Part shown: one piece after another, positions 16,178 to 24,288 of the stretch | Position numbering within the stretch: position 1 is the first letter of the stretch | Layout: the number at the start of each line of letters is the position of its first letter | NCBI RefSeq assembly: GCF_014205675.1 | Contig: NZ_JACIIX010000015.1 | Span: forward strand, 1 to 64,000 | From: Novispirillum itersonii | Lineage (GTDB): Bacteria > Pseudomonadota > Alphaproteobacteria > Rhodospirillales > Rhodospirillaceae | Length of the DNA: 64,000 bases | Direction: 5' to 3' | Translations under genes and position numbers: made by a program | The notes under the pieces: model-generated | The model's input: only the letters and a program-made list of their open reading frames with translations | Databases searched by the model: none | What the model was told of the DNA's origin: nothing

Positions 16178-16792
16178 GTGAAGCTGATCGGCCGCAACTA
16201 CTCGCCTTTCGTCCGCCGTGTCGCCACCACGCTGACCCTGCTGGATATTCCGTTTGAGCATCATCAGCTGTCCGTTATCACCGAGCGGGAGACCGTTAAA
16301 ACCTACAGCCCGCTGGTGCGGGTTCCGGCCTTGGTGCTGGATGACGGCGAAACCCTGATCGACAGCGCCGCCATTCTTGACGCCATCGATGAGATGGCCG
16401 GGCCGGAGCGGGCAATGGTTCCCGTCGCCGGAGCGGACCGCCGCGCGGTGCTGAAACTGGTGGCTCTGGCGGTCGGGGCCTGCGAGAAGATGGTGACAGC
16501 CTACTATGAACGCACCCGCCGCCCGGCGGAGTTCCTGTACGAAGACTGGGCGAAACAGTGCGAGGATCAGGCCCGCGCCGCCCTGACCGTACTGGATCAG
16601 GCCGCCGCCACCGCCACGCCGCTGTCTGGCGGACGCCTGACACAGGCCGATATTTCCGCCGTCATCGCCTATGATTTCGCCTGCCTGACCCAGAAGGATC
16701 AGCTGACGCCGGAAAGCAGCTTCCCGGCACTGGCGGCCTATTCTGCCCGCCTGAACGCCCTGCCCGCTTTTGCCAACACACAGGCCACCTGA
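16178..16792 (+). CDS. Glutathione S-transferase family protein
   Basis: 204 residues. N-terminal thioredoxin-like domain KLIGRNYSPFVRRVATTLTLLDIPFEH with the glutathione-contact segments VRVPALVLDDGETLIDSAAIL, then an all-helical C-terminal domain including RLTQADISAVIAY. The start was set at GTG 16178 because GGAGA lies 7-8 bases before it; an ATG at 16166 has no SD. Substrate unknown. Nearby maleylacetoacetate isomerase is also a GST, but this one lacks the SSxSxRVR motif (it has SPFVRRV) and is a different class. Confidence 0.85.
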   Translation: MKLIGRNYSPFVRRVATTLTLLDIPFEHHQLSVITERETVKTYSPLVRVPALVLDDGETLIDSAAILDAIDEMAGPERAMVPVAGADRRAVLKLVALAVGACEKMVTAYYERTRRPAEFLYEDWAKQCEDQARAALTVLDQAAATATPLSGGRLTQADISAVIAYDFACLTQKDQLTPESSFPALAAYSARLNALPAFANTQAT

Positions 16793-16808
16793 GGGCCGCA
16801 GAAGACAG

Positions 16809-16838
16809 ACGGCCCGGCAGGTCTCCCCGCCGGGCCGT
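16809..16838 (+). terminator. Terminator between the GST and PpiC genes
   Basis: Perfect 10-bp stem ACGGCCCGGC/GCCGGGCCGT with a 10-base loop, then TCTGTTCTC on the plus strand. It ends the GST transcript and lies 30 bases past the convergent PpiC-like gene. Confidence 0.75.
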
Positions 16839-16868
16839 TCTGTTCTCTCACACCGCAGGGTATGCGGT

Positions 16869-17192
16869 TTATTCGGTGCGCAGGATCAGGTGGAAACCGA
16901 ACGGGGTTTCCACGATTTCCGACAGCTCATTGACCTCCAGCGTGAAGGAGGCCTTGTCGAATTCCGGGACCATCATCCCCTTGGAAAAATGGCCGAGATC
17001 GCCGCCATCTTCGCCCGAAGGACAGTCAGACAGGGTCTGCGCCGCCTCGGCAAAGTCCACATCGCCCGACTTGATCTTGTCGCGCAGGCGGGTCATCGCT
17101 TCCAGCGCTGCGGCGCGGGAACGGTCGCTGGAGGATTCCGGAACGCCGGCATGCATCAGCAGGATGTGGGAGGCGCGAATGGTGGCGGCCAT
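16869..17192 (-). CDS. PpiC-type peptidyl-prolyl isomerase (parvulin domain)
   Basis: 107 residues consisting of a single rotamase domain. IRASHILLMH, DFAEAAQTLSDCPSGEDGGDLGHFSKGMMVPEFDKASF and ETPFGFHLILRTE are the parvulin signatures. It has no signal peptide, so it should be cytoplasmic, like E. coli PpiC. It starts 98 bases after the end of the ornithine cyclodeaminase-like gene on the same strand. Possibly helps fold cytoplasmic proteins; no specific partner is indicated. Confidence 0.9.
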   Translation of the reverse strand: MAATIRASHILLMHAGVPESSSDRSRAAALEAMTRLRDKIKSGDVDFAEAAQTLSDCPSGEDGGDLGHFSKGMMVPEFDKASFTLEVNELSEIVETPFGFHLILRTE

Positions 17193-17290
17193 GGCCGTTA
17201 CTCCTTAAACGGAACGGAGGTCAAAACTGGGGCTGATATGCCTTCATCCGCCGCCGGATGCAAGGGCGGATCGCCCGGACAGAAGCCGCC

Positions 17291-18235
17291 TCAGGCCGAC
17301 AGCACGCGGTAAACCTGCACCGCCGCCATCAGGTCTTCCAGCGCACAGCCGACCGACTTGAAGAAGGTGATCTCCTGATCATCGCCGCGCCCGGCAGCCG
17401 TGCCCCGGCACAGGTCATACAGATCCCCCCGGATACCCTCGGCCGTCAGCGCCCCGCTGGCCAGCGGCTGGACGATATCGCCGCCTTCCTTGGTGGCCCC
17501 GGCGCGGGTATCGACATAGACGCTGGCCCGGCGGATGGCCTCATCATCGGCCTCCCGCATCGCCGGGGTGAACCCGCCGACCAGATCCAGATGCTGGCCC
17601 GGGCGCAGCCATGCCCCCTGAATCAGCGGCTGAGTCGACAGGGTGACGCAGGAAATGATGTCGGCCACTCCGACCGCCTGTTCCAGCGAGGCCGGAGCCA
17701 CCTCCACCGTCACGCCGAGATCGGCCAGTTCCGCCACCACCGCAGCCGCCTTCTCCGGGTTGCGGCCCCAGATCAGCACCCGGGTCAGCGGGCGGACCGC
17801 CGCATGGGCCCGGGCCATGTGGGCCGACAGCCGCCCGGTGCCGACCACCAGCAGGGTGGCGGCATCCTTCCGGGCCAGATAATCCGCCGCCAGCGCCGAA
17901 GCGGCGGCGGTGCGGCGGCTGGTCAGCTCCGGGCCATCCATCACCGCCAGCAGTTCCCCGGTCTTCCCCGATGACAGCAGGTAGCTGCCGTAAATCGACG
18001 GCTGCCCCCGGTCGGCATTGCCGGGAAACACCGAAACAACCTTGACCCCGACAAAGCCGCCCTCGATCCACGCCGGCATCAGCAGCAGGGTGGCGGCAGC
18101 CTCCCCCGGCACCTGCACGGTGTGGTGATGGCGGACCGGCATCTCGCAGCCCTGACGGAACCCGTCGCGCAGGGCCTCCACCAGAGCGGCAGGGGTCAGC
18201 GCGGCGGCAACGGCGGCGGCATCGGCAAACTGCAT
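17291..18235 (-). CDS. Ornithine cyclodeaminase/mu-crystallin family protein
   Basis: 314 residues with an NAD(P)-binding Rossmann core (LLVVGTGRLSAHMARAHAAV, about 120-140) and the family's GEAAATLLLMPAW and VFPGNADRGQPSIYGSYLL segments. Members include ornithine cyclodeaminase, alanine dehydrogenase and ketimine reductase, so the reaction is not settled. It has GRNPEKA for nucleotide binding and FFKSVGCALEDLMAA near the end, as usual. MQFADA at 18235 was chosen as start. It lies downstream of hpd but a terminator separates the two. Confidence 0.88.
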   Translation of the reverse strand: MQFADAAAVAAALTPAALVEALRDGFRQGCEMPVRHHHTVQVPGEAAATLLLMPAWIEGGFVGVKVVSVFPGNADRGQPSIYGSYLLSSGKTGELLAVMDGPELTSRRTAAASALAADYLARKDAATLLVVGTGRLSAHMARAHAAVRPLTRVLIWGRNPEKAAAVVAELADLGVTVEVAPASLEQAVGVADIISCVTLSTQPLIQGAWLRPGQHLDLVGGFTPAMREADDEAIRRASVYVDTRAGATKEGGDIVQPLASGALTAEGIRGDLYDLCRGTAAGRGDDQEITFFKSVGCALEDLMAAVQVYRVLSA

Positions 18236-18351
18236 GGGCGGGCGCTCCTTATCCGGGTGTTCAATCACGGTGGCCCACAGTGACAGAAACCGGCCCCGGT
18301 GCGAACAGGATTTTGGATCCAGAATGAAGACCCTTGCCCCAAACAAAAAGA

Positions 18352-18375
18352 CCGGGCGGAAATCCTTCCGCCCGG
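18352..18375 (-). terminator. Terminator after hpd
   Basis: Perfect 10-bp stem CCGGGCGGAA/TTCCGCCCGG with a 4-base loop, followed on the minus strand by TCTTTTTG. It is 62 bases past the hpd stop. Confidence 0.85.
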
Positions 18376-18436
18376 CACAGTCAGCACACCATAAGGGAAC
18401 CAAAAGGCAGGCGACTCCCCTGCCGGAAGCATCCGG

Positions 18437-19522
18437 TCAGCCTTCCAGCACGCCCCGGCGGATCTGGTCCAGCTCGATCGATTCAAACAGGGCGCGGAAG
18501 TTGCCTTCCCCGAACCCCTGATTGCCCCGGCGCTCAATGATTTCATAGAAAATTGGGCCGATGACGTTCTCGGTGAAGATCTGCAACAGCAGGCCCTGAT
18601 CCTGCGTCGGGGCGCCGTCAATCAGGATGCGGTTGCGGCGGAACGGCTCCAGATCCAGCCCATGCCCCGGCACCCGGGCATCCACCAGCTCGTAATAGGT
18701 GTCGGGGGTATCAAGGAAGCGGATATCCTTCTTCATGCTTTCAACGGTGGCGACGATGTCCGCGCTGCTCAGGGCAACATGCTGCACCCCTTCGCCGTTA
18801 TAGGCATGCAGATATTCCTCAATCTGGCTCTTGTCGTCGGAGCTTTCGTTGATCGGGATCCGGATCTTGCCATCCGGGCTGGTCATCGCCTTCGACTTCA
18901 GGCCGGTCAGCTTGCCTTCAATGTCGAAGTACCGCACTTCCCGGAAGTTGAAGATCCGCTCGTAGAACCCGGCCCAGGTTTCCATGTTGCCACGCATGAC
19001 ATTGTGGGTCAGGTGGTCAATTTCGGTCAGGCCATGGCCCACCGGATGGGCCTCAACGCCGGGGAAGAAGGTGAAGTCGCCATAGACATCGCCCTTGGCC
19101 CCATAGCGGTCCACCAGATACAGCAGGCTGCCGCCAATCCCTTCAATCACCGGGGCATCGACAACCGGGGCGGAGACAGGCACCACAGCACCGGTGGTGA
19201 CGGCATGGGCCTGCGCGGCGGCGGCATCGGCAACCCGGAAGGCGATCGAACAGATGCTCGGTCCGTGCGCGGAGCGGAAGCGGGCCGCATGCCCCTCGGT
19301 CTCGGCATTCAGCAGGAAGGAAATACCGCCCTGACGGTACAGGGTGATCGGGCGGCTGTTGTGCTTTGCCACCGCCGTAAAGCCCATGTTGCGGAACAGC
19401 GCATCCAGCGCCGCCACATCCGGGCCGGTGTATTCAACAAATTCAAAACCATCGGTCCCCTGCGGGTTATCCCACAGGTCAAGGCGGGCGGCAGTCTGGA
19501 TGGGCTGATGGATGGCGTTCAT
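18437..19522 (-). CDS. hpd: 4-hydroxyphenylpyruvate dioxygenase
   Basis: 361 residues. Converts 4-hydroxyphenylpyruvate to homogentisate, feeding hmgA. Two vicinal-oxygen-chelate domains; the Fe(II) ligands are the His in TEIDHLTHNV, the His in GEGVQHVALSS and the Glu in LLLQIFTENVIGP. RRGNQGFGEGNFRALFESIE is the conserved C-terminal gate. The frame is open 80 codons upstream but homologues start at MNAIHQ (19522). A divergent Lrp-type regulator starts 137 bases away, and hpd is 3.3 kb from the hmgA operon, so the two parts of the pathway seem to be regulated separately. Confidence 0.96.
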   Translation of the reverse strand: MNAIHQPIQTAARLDLWDNPQGTDGFEFVEYTGPDVAALDALFRNMGFTAVAKHNSRPITLYRQGGISFLLNAETEGHAARFRSAHGPSICSIAFRVADAAAAQAHAVTTGAVVPVSAPVVDAPVIEGIGGSLLYLVDRYGAKGDVYGDFTFFPGVEAHPVGHGLTEIDHLTHNVMRGNMETWAGFYERIFNFREVRYFDIEGKLTGLKSKAMTSPDGKIRIPINESSDDKSQIEEYLHAYNGEGVQHVALSSADIVATVESMKKDIRFLDTPDTYYELVDARVPGHGLDLEPFRRNRILIDGAPTQDQGLLLQIFTENVIGPIFYEIIERRGNQGFGEGNFRALFESIELDQIRRGVLEG

Positions 19523-19659
19523 GCGTGGTTTCCTCCCCGGAGACCGATATTTCGTTCTGTCTGGAATGATACCAAAATACCCCCGCACGGGGCTTGCAAA
19601 GGTGGCTCCCGATCGGCATCCTGATTCACGGAAACACCACAAAAGAAGATCTTTCCGCA

Positions 19660-20136
19660 ATGACCGAGCATGACAGCAGTCTTGATGCCATTGATCGCCG
19701 CATCCTGCGGGCGATGCAGGACAACGCCCGCCTGTCGAACGTGGAACTGTCGGAACAGGCACATCTGTCGCCGTCGCAGTGTCACCGTCGCCTGAAGCGG
19801 CTGGAGGAGCTGGGGGTGATTGACGGTTATTCCGCCCGCCTGAACCCGGAAAAGATCGGGCTGGGGGTAACGGCTTTTGTCAGCGTCTCGCTGGGTAAGC
19901 ACGGGGAAAGCCCCGCCACCCGCTTTGCCGAGGCGGTACAGGGAATCCCTGAAATTTTGGAATGCCATTCGGTCAGCGGCGAGGCGGATTATCTGCTGCG
20001 GGTCACCGCGCCGGACCTGAAATCCTTCTCCGACTTCCTGATGCACCGGCTGATGGCGTTCCCGTTTGTGGAAAGCGTGAAGTCGTCGATCGCGCTGGAA
20101 TGCCTGAAGCGATGGAAGGGCCTTCCGGTCTCATGA
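19660..20136 (+). CDS. Lrp/AsnC family regulator, probably of hpd
   Basis: 158 residues. N-terminal HTH (about 8-60): DAIDRRILRAMQDNARLSNVELSEQAHLSPSQCHRRLKRLEELGVI. C-terminal RAM ligand domain (about 75-150) with VQGIPEILECHSVSGEADYLLRV. The start MTEHDS at 19660 has AAGAAGAT upstream. It is divergent from hpd, so a role in sensing an aromatic amino acid or keto acid and activating hpd is likely but inferred. It is convergent with the PAS-REC-HPt gene. Confidence 0.93.
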   Translation: MTEHDSSLDAIDRRILRAMQDNARLSNVELSEQAHLSPSQCHRRLKRLEELGVIDGYSARLNPEKIGLGVTAFVSVSLGKHGESPATRFAEAVQGIPEILECHSVSGEADYLLRVTAPDLKSFSDFLMHRLMAFPFVESVKSSIALECLKRWKGLPVS

Positions 20137-20155
20137 TCCGGCCCTTCCCGCCCCT

Positions 20156-22516
20156 TCAGCGGGCTGACGCCAGCCACTGGTCCAGTGCCGCATCCGTCTG
20201 GCGGTGCAGGGCCGCTGCCTGCTGCCCCAGAGACACCGCCCCGGTCAGGTCGCCTGCCTCACACAGGGCCTCGACCTGACGGCCCAGCGCATAAAGGGCC
20301 GAGAAACCGAAGTTAGAGGCCGCCCCCGCCAGCTTATGCCCGGCTTTGGCCACATCATCCCCGGACGGCGCAGGCACCCGGACACTGCGGTCCAGTTCCT
20401 CCGCCGCGAAACTGACACTGCGGCGGCCAAGATCAAGGATCACCGCGAAACTGTCCGCCCCCAGCGCTGCCCGACGGTCGCGGATGAAGGTTTCGTCCAG
20501 AATCTGATCGAGCGACGTCCAGTCCGGCCCGGCAGATACCGCCGCCTGCCGCCGCCGCCGGGTCAGAACCCCGCCCAGAACGGTCCGGAACTGCGGCATC
20601 CGGATCGGTTTGGCGACAACCCCGGACATTCCCGCCGCCTCGTACCGGCTGAGGTCATCGCCGAACACGTTGGCGGTCAGCGCCAGAACCGGGACGGCAG
20701 ACCGCACCGGATCCGGTAACGCCCGGATGCGGCGGGTGGCCTCGACCCCATCCACATCCGGCAGGCGGATATCCATCAGAATCAGATCGTAATCGCCGCG
20801 CCCGGCCATATCCACCGCATCCAGACCGTTGGAGGCGACCTCCACGCGGTATCCCTCCCGTTCCAGAAAGGTCACGGCCACCCGGCGGTTCACCTCCACA
20901 TCCTCCACCAGAAGGATGGTCCGCACAGCCTCTGCGCCGACAGCGGCCCCCGGTGCGTTATCCCCAACAGTCGCCATACTCTCCTCCCCTTTCCCGGCTT
21001 CGACCGGGGTCACCCCGGCCAGACGGACAATCCCGATTTCCCGCACCACAACCCCGTGATCATCGCGGACCCGGCAGATCGACAGCTCCACCAGCCGCTC
21101 TTCCTCCGGGCGGACCGACAGCCGGATCATCCGCGCGCCGGATGTCCAGTCCTGCCGGTCCAGCCAGCTGAACAGCGCCAGCTGATCCTCGGCCCGGACC
21201 CCGGCCAGAAATCCGGCCAGCGTCTCCGGATGGGCCCCTGTATCACAGCCCCACACCGCCAGAAACCCGTCGGAACACCGCCACGTCCAACGGCCGTCCT
21301 GCCATTCCGAAAGGCAGTGCCCGACCCCGCCCCAGATCTCAAGCTGAGCCAGATCCTGCCGCAGGGTCTCATTGGCCCGGCGCAACCCGGCAATCTGCTG
21401 CGCCTGTAGATAGACCTCGGACAGATCCTTCACCGCCGCCACGAACACCGGCTGACCGCCGATATCAATCCGTGTCACCGTGCACTGCATGGGAAACAGG
21501 CTGCCATCCCGGCGGCGTCCCACCATTTCCACCGGCCCCTGACCGGTATAGGTCAGCACCCCTTCGGCAGCGAAGCGACGCATCGACTTAACCAGTCGCT
21601 CCCCCCACTCCGGCGACAGCAGGGTCACCACCGGGCGGCCGGTCATCTCCTGCCCCCGCCAGCCGAACACCCGCTCAGCCCCCGGCCCGAAGATATCAAC
21701 GGAGGCATCCGCCGTCAGGGTCAACACCCCGTCCGGGACGCAGGACACGATGGCCTCAAGCTGCTCCCGCGTGGCATGAATTTCCCGCGAGGCTTCCGTC
21801 ACCCGCTCCTCCAGACGCCGGTTCAAGGCCACCACATGCCGGGACAGCGTCTGCGAGGCCTGATAGACACGGTTCAGCCGCGCCCCCATCAGAAACACAT
21901 GGCCCAGCGCAAACAACACGCAGCCGGTGGTGACCGGGCCAATAGCCTCCACGGTATCCCGCAGCGGCAGGCCCGGACGCGGCCAGACCACACTCTCCAC
22001 CAGCACCGCCACCACCAGCACCAGCACCGACAGGGCCACCCATCCGGCACCATCGCGCCAGCGCCGCATCAGAAGCACCGCCAAAATCCCGACTGCCAGC
22101 AGCACCAGCATCAACAGCAGCCGGGACCAGTCCATCAGCAGGCCAAGGGAATCAGCAGGGATCAGCAGGATCAGCAGACCGGCAGCGGCGCAGACCCCGA
22201 TGACCGCCTGAGGCAGCAGGCGCGGAACATCTTCGGGGAACAGGGCGCGCAGAAACAGGACATAGGTCACCCCGATCAGCAGCAGGCTGACCCCGTCGAA
22301 ACGCAGCAGAGCCACCCCGTCCATCAAGGGAAACGGCCCGCCGAGAACCGACAGCACCGGCAGAAGTCCGCGCAGAGAGGCCACCAGAAGAAACACCGCC
22401 AGCAGGGCCGGTTCCCGGATCCGTCGCAGCAGTGCCAGACTGCCAAAATACAGGGCCAGCGAGAGACCACCCCCGCACACAAGAAGACTGGCCGCCAGAA
22501 CCGGGGTCAGCACCAT
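20156..22516 (-). CDS. Membrane PAS-PAS-REC-HPt signalling protein lacking a kinase core
   Basis: 786 residues. Residues 1-215 hold about seven membrane segments. A coiled linker (222-255) leads to PAS 1 (about 250-370, CVPDGVLTLTADASVDIFGPGAERVFG, ending VAAVKDLSEVY) and a second PAS-like domain (about 390-500). The receiver (534-650) has phospho-acceptor D582 in LMDIRLPDVDG and K636; the HPt domain has H727 in AGHKLAGAASNFGF. I found no HisKA (HExRTP) and no HATPase N- or G-box. It may be a membrane phosphorelay hub that takes phosphate from another kinase. The start ATG overlaps the mobA stop by one base (TGATG), so the two genes are coupled. Confidence 0.85.
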   Translation of the reverse strand: MVLTPVLAASLLVCGGGLSLALYFGSLALLRRIREPALLAVFLLVASLRGLLPVLSVLGGPFPLMDGVALLRFDGVSLLLIGVTYVLFLRALFPEDVPRLLPQAVIGVCAAAGLLILLIPADSLGLLMDWSRLLLMLVLLAVGILAVLLMRRWRDGAGWVALSVLVLVVAVLVESVVWPRPGLPLRDTVEAIGPVTTGCVLFALGHVFLMGARLNRVYQASQTLSRHVVALNRRLEERVTEASREIHATREQLEAIVSCVPDGVLTLTADASVDIFGPGAERVFGWRGQEMTGRPVVTLLSPEWGERLVKSMRRFAAEGVLTYTGQGPVEMVGRRRDGSLFPMQCTVTRIDIGGQPVFVAAVKDLSEVYLQAQQIAGLRRANETLRQDLAQLEIWGGVGHCLSEWQDGRWTWRCSDGFLAVWGCDTGAHPETLAGFLAGVRAEDQLALFSWLDRQDWTSGARMIRLSVRPEEERLVELSICRVRDDHGVVVREIGIVRLAGVTPVEAGKGEESMATVGDNAPGAAVGAEAVRTILLVEDVEVNRRVAVTFLEREGYRVEVASNGLDAVDMAGRGDYDLILMDIRLPDVDGVEATRRIRALPDPVRSAVPVLALTANVFGDDLSRYEAAGMSGVVAKPIRMPQFRTVLGGVLTRRRRQAAVSAGPDWTSLDQILDETFIRDRRAALGADSFAVILDLGRRSVSFAAEELDRSVRVPAPSGDDVAKAGHKLAGAASNFGFSALYALGRQVEALCEAGDLTGAVSLGQQAAALHRQTDAALDQWLASAR

Positions 22517-23331
22517 CAGCCGTCCACCCCCGTACCCCGGCCGGAAGACAGCGCAGCCTCAGCCCGCCACAGGTCTTCCGGAGTATTGATATTGCTGAAT
22601 GGGTCGGGTCCCCGCCCGATTTCCGCCGCATCGGTCTCTCCGGCGGCAGGCCGCCACGGCATACGCAGGGTTCCCGCCTGCCGCATCCAGCCGCCGACCC
22701 GGCGCTCCCTCGCCATCAGGGCGCCCCGCAGAGACGGCGCCAGCCCGGCCCACAGCAGGGCAATCGCCGGATGCCAGCGTACTCCCCCCTCTTCCTCCGG
22801 GGCTGAGGCCTCCACCGTCACCCCCGGTGGTACAGCTCCCTCAACGGCGGCGACCTGCAACAGAAAACCCGCCATCCGGGATCCCAGATCGGGCGGAACC
22901 AGCGGCACATCGGCCGGGCAGGTCAAAACCCAGTCCAACCCCAGCCGTCCCGCTTCCTCCAGCCCGGCCAGAATTGCCGCCAGCGGCCCGGCCCGGCCCT
23001 GATCCGCCGCCGTCAGCGGCAGATCAGGATCCGGCAGGCAAGGCAGGCCAAGATGGCTGTAACGGGCGCTTTCCGCCCCGGTGGCCAGCACCACGGCCCC
23101 CTCCGGAGAGCGCAGCGCGGCAGCAACCCGCAGGACCATCGGCACACCGGCCAGCGGCAGAAGCGGTTTATCCGCACCGCCCATGCGCCGCCCCAGCCCC
23201 CCGGCCAGCACCACGCCAAGCACGGCCCCGGACCGCAGTCCTTCAGGCTGTAAGGCCCGCTCCGCCCCGGATACCCGTTGCCCGCCGATCATTCCTTCGC
23301 AGCCTGCCTTCGCTGTTGTCCGGTATTCCAT
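22516..23331 (-). CDS. mobA: Molybdenum cofactor guanylyltransferase
   Basis: 271 residues. Links GMP to molybdopterin for bis-MGD enzymes. The signature VVLAGGLGRRMGGADKPLLPLAG (about 40-62) and the later CPADVPLVPPDL and FSNINTPEDL are typical. The protein is longer than usual (about 200) because of a roughly 35-residue head and acidic insertions. The start is uncertain; no good SD precedes 23331. Overlaps the following PAS-REC-HPt gene by one base. No other moco biosynthesis gene adjoins it. Confidence 0.85.
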   Translation of the reverse strand: MEYRTTAKAGCEGMIGGQRVSGAERALQPEGLRSGAVLGVVLAGGLGRRMGGADKPLLPLAGVPMVLRVAAALRSPEGAVVLATGAESARYSHLGLPCLPDPDLPLTAADQGRAGPLAAILAGLEEAGRLGLDWVLTCPADVPLVPPDLGSRMAGFLLQVAAVEGAVPPGVTVEASAPEEEGGVRWHPAIALLWAGLAPSLRGALMARERRVGGWMRQAGTLRMPWRPAAGETDAAEIGRGPDPFSNINTPEDLWRAEAALSSGRGTGVDG

Positions 23332-23387
23332 CTGACTATAACGCAGTTGCGGCGGCTGTCGCTGCCCACCGTCAATTTTACCGGGCG

Positions 23388-24104
23388 TTATGGCCGAGCG
23401 GAAACACCCCTTACGCCATGGGCAGACAGCCCGGCGGTCAGGGCGGTCAGCACATAGTCAATCATCGCCCCGCGGTCTGCCCACGGGAACCCACCGTTGC
23501 CGATGTGCAGGCTGATCACCCCATTGACGGCCGCCAGCAGACCGTGGGCCGTAACATTCACCTGCTCTTCCGGTACATCAGCGTCGGCCTGCCCGGTTGC
23601 CTCTGCCATAACCGCCCGGACCTGACCAGTGATGAAGGTATTGACCTGTATCACCACCGGATCAGCGGCGAAGGCCACCCGGTCCTGCACAAACTGATGA
23701 TCAGCCTCCAGAAACAGGGCACGGAAGGGGTCCTGCCGCTGCCACCAGAAGGCGGCATAGGCCTGAAACAGGGCCATCAGCCGCGCCCCCGGAGCCTGCC
23801 CCCTGACCCCGGGGGCCTCCATTGCCGCCTGCATCGCCGCCAGAAGACCCTGAAGGTCCTCCGCCCACAATTCGCGCAACAGCTCCTGACGGCTGGGGAA
23901 ATACAGGTAAATGGCACCCGGACTGTACCCCGCCTCGGCCGCCAGACGGCGCATGGTCAGCCCGGAGGCACCGTCACGGGCATGAACCCGGCGGGCACAC
24001 TCCAGAAACTGGCGGCGGACCAGTTCCTGCTCCTGCGCGGTACGCGCCCGTGCCCGTCGGCCCCCCGGATTTCCAGAAGTGCCCCCCGGCTGCCTGTCGC
24101 CCAT
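23388..24104 (-). CDS. TetR family transcriptional regulator
   Basis: 238 residues with a glycine/arginine-rich head. HTH (about 35-75): ARRVHARDGASGLTMRRLAAEAGYSPGAIYLYFPSRQELLREL. The C-terminal part matches the TetR C-terminal domain seen in AcrR-like proteins (FRALFLEADHQFVQD). The start was put at MGDRQP (24104); the frame is open further but the upstream part is not homologous-looking. It lies downstream of the indolepyruvate oxidoreductase on the same strand, with a terminator and a palindrome between them. Confidence 0.9.
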   Translation of the reverse strand: MGDRQPGGTSGNPGGRRARARTAQEQELVRRQFLECARRVHARDGASGLTMRRLAAEAGYSPGAIYLYFPSRQELLRELWAEDLQGLLAAMQAAMEAPGVRGQAPGARLMALFQAYAAFWWQRQDPFRALFLEADHQFVQDRVAFAADPVVIQVNTFITGQVRAVMAEATGQADADVPEEQVNVTAHGLLAAVNGVISLHIGNGGFPWADRGAMIDYVLTALTAGLSAHGVRGVSARP

Positions 24105-24123
24105 GACCGTGCCCCCCGATCCA

Positions 24124-24135
24124 TCCGTATACGGA
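24124..24135. promoter_or_regulatory. Perfect 12-bp palindrome upstream of tetR
   Basis: TCCGTATACGGA, a perfect palindrome 20-31 bases before the TetR start. The position suits autorepression by the TetR protein. Binding is inferred. Confidence 0.45.
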
Positions 24136-24231
24136 CTGTTTTCCGACGCCGTTCTGCCAGCATTCCGCCAACTCATCCAGACGAAAACGCGCCTTACGCT
24201 TACCCTGACCACAGATTTACGACAAAAGAAA

Positions 24232-24264
24232 GGGGTGGCCCGATCCATATCAGCGGGCCACCCC
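24232..24264 (-). terminator. Terminator after the indolepyruvate oxidoreductase
   Basis: Perfect 11-bp stem GGGGTGGCCCG/CGGGCCACCCC with an 11-base loop, followed by TTTCTTTTG on the minus strand and ATTTTTC on the plus strand. It lies 24 bases past the stop and separates this gene from tetR. Confidence 0.85.
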
Positions 24265-24288
24265 ATTTTTCAGTTTCTGTCCGGTTAT

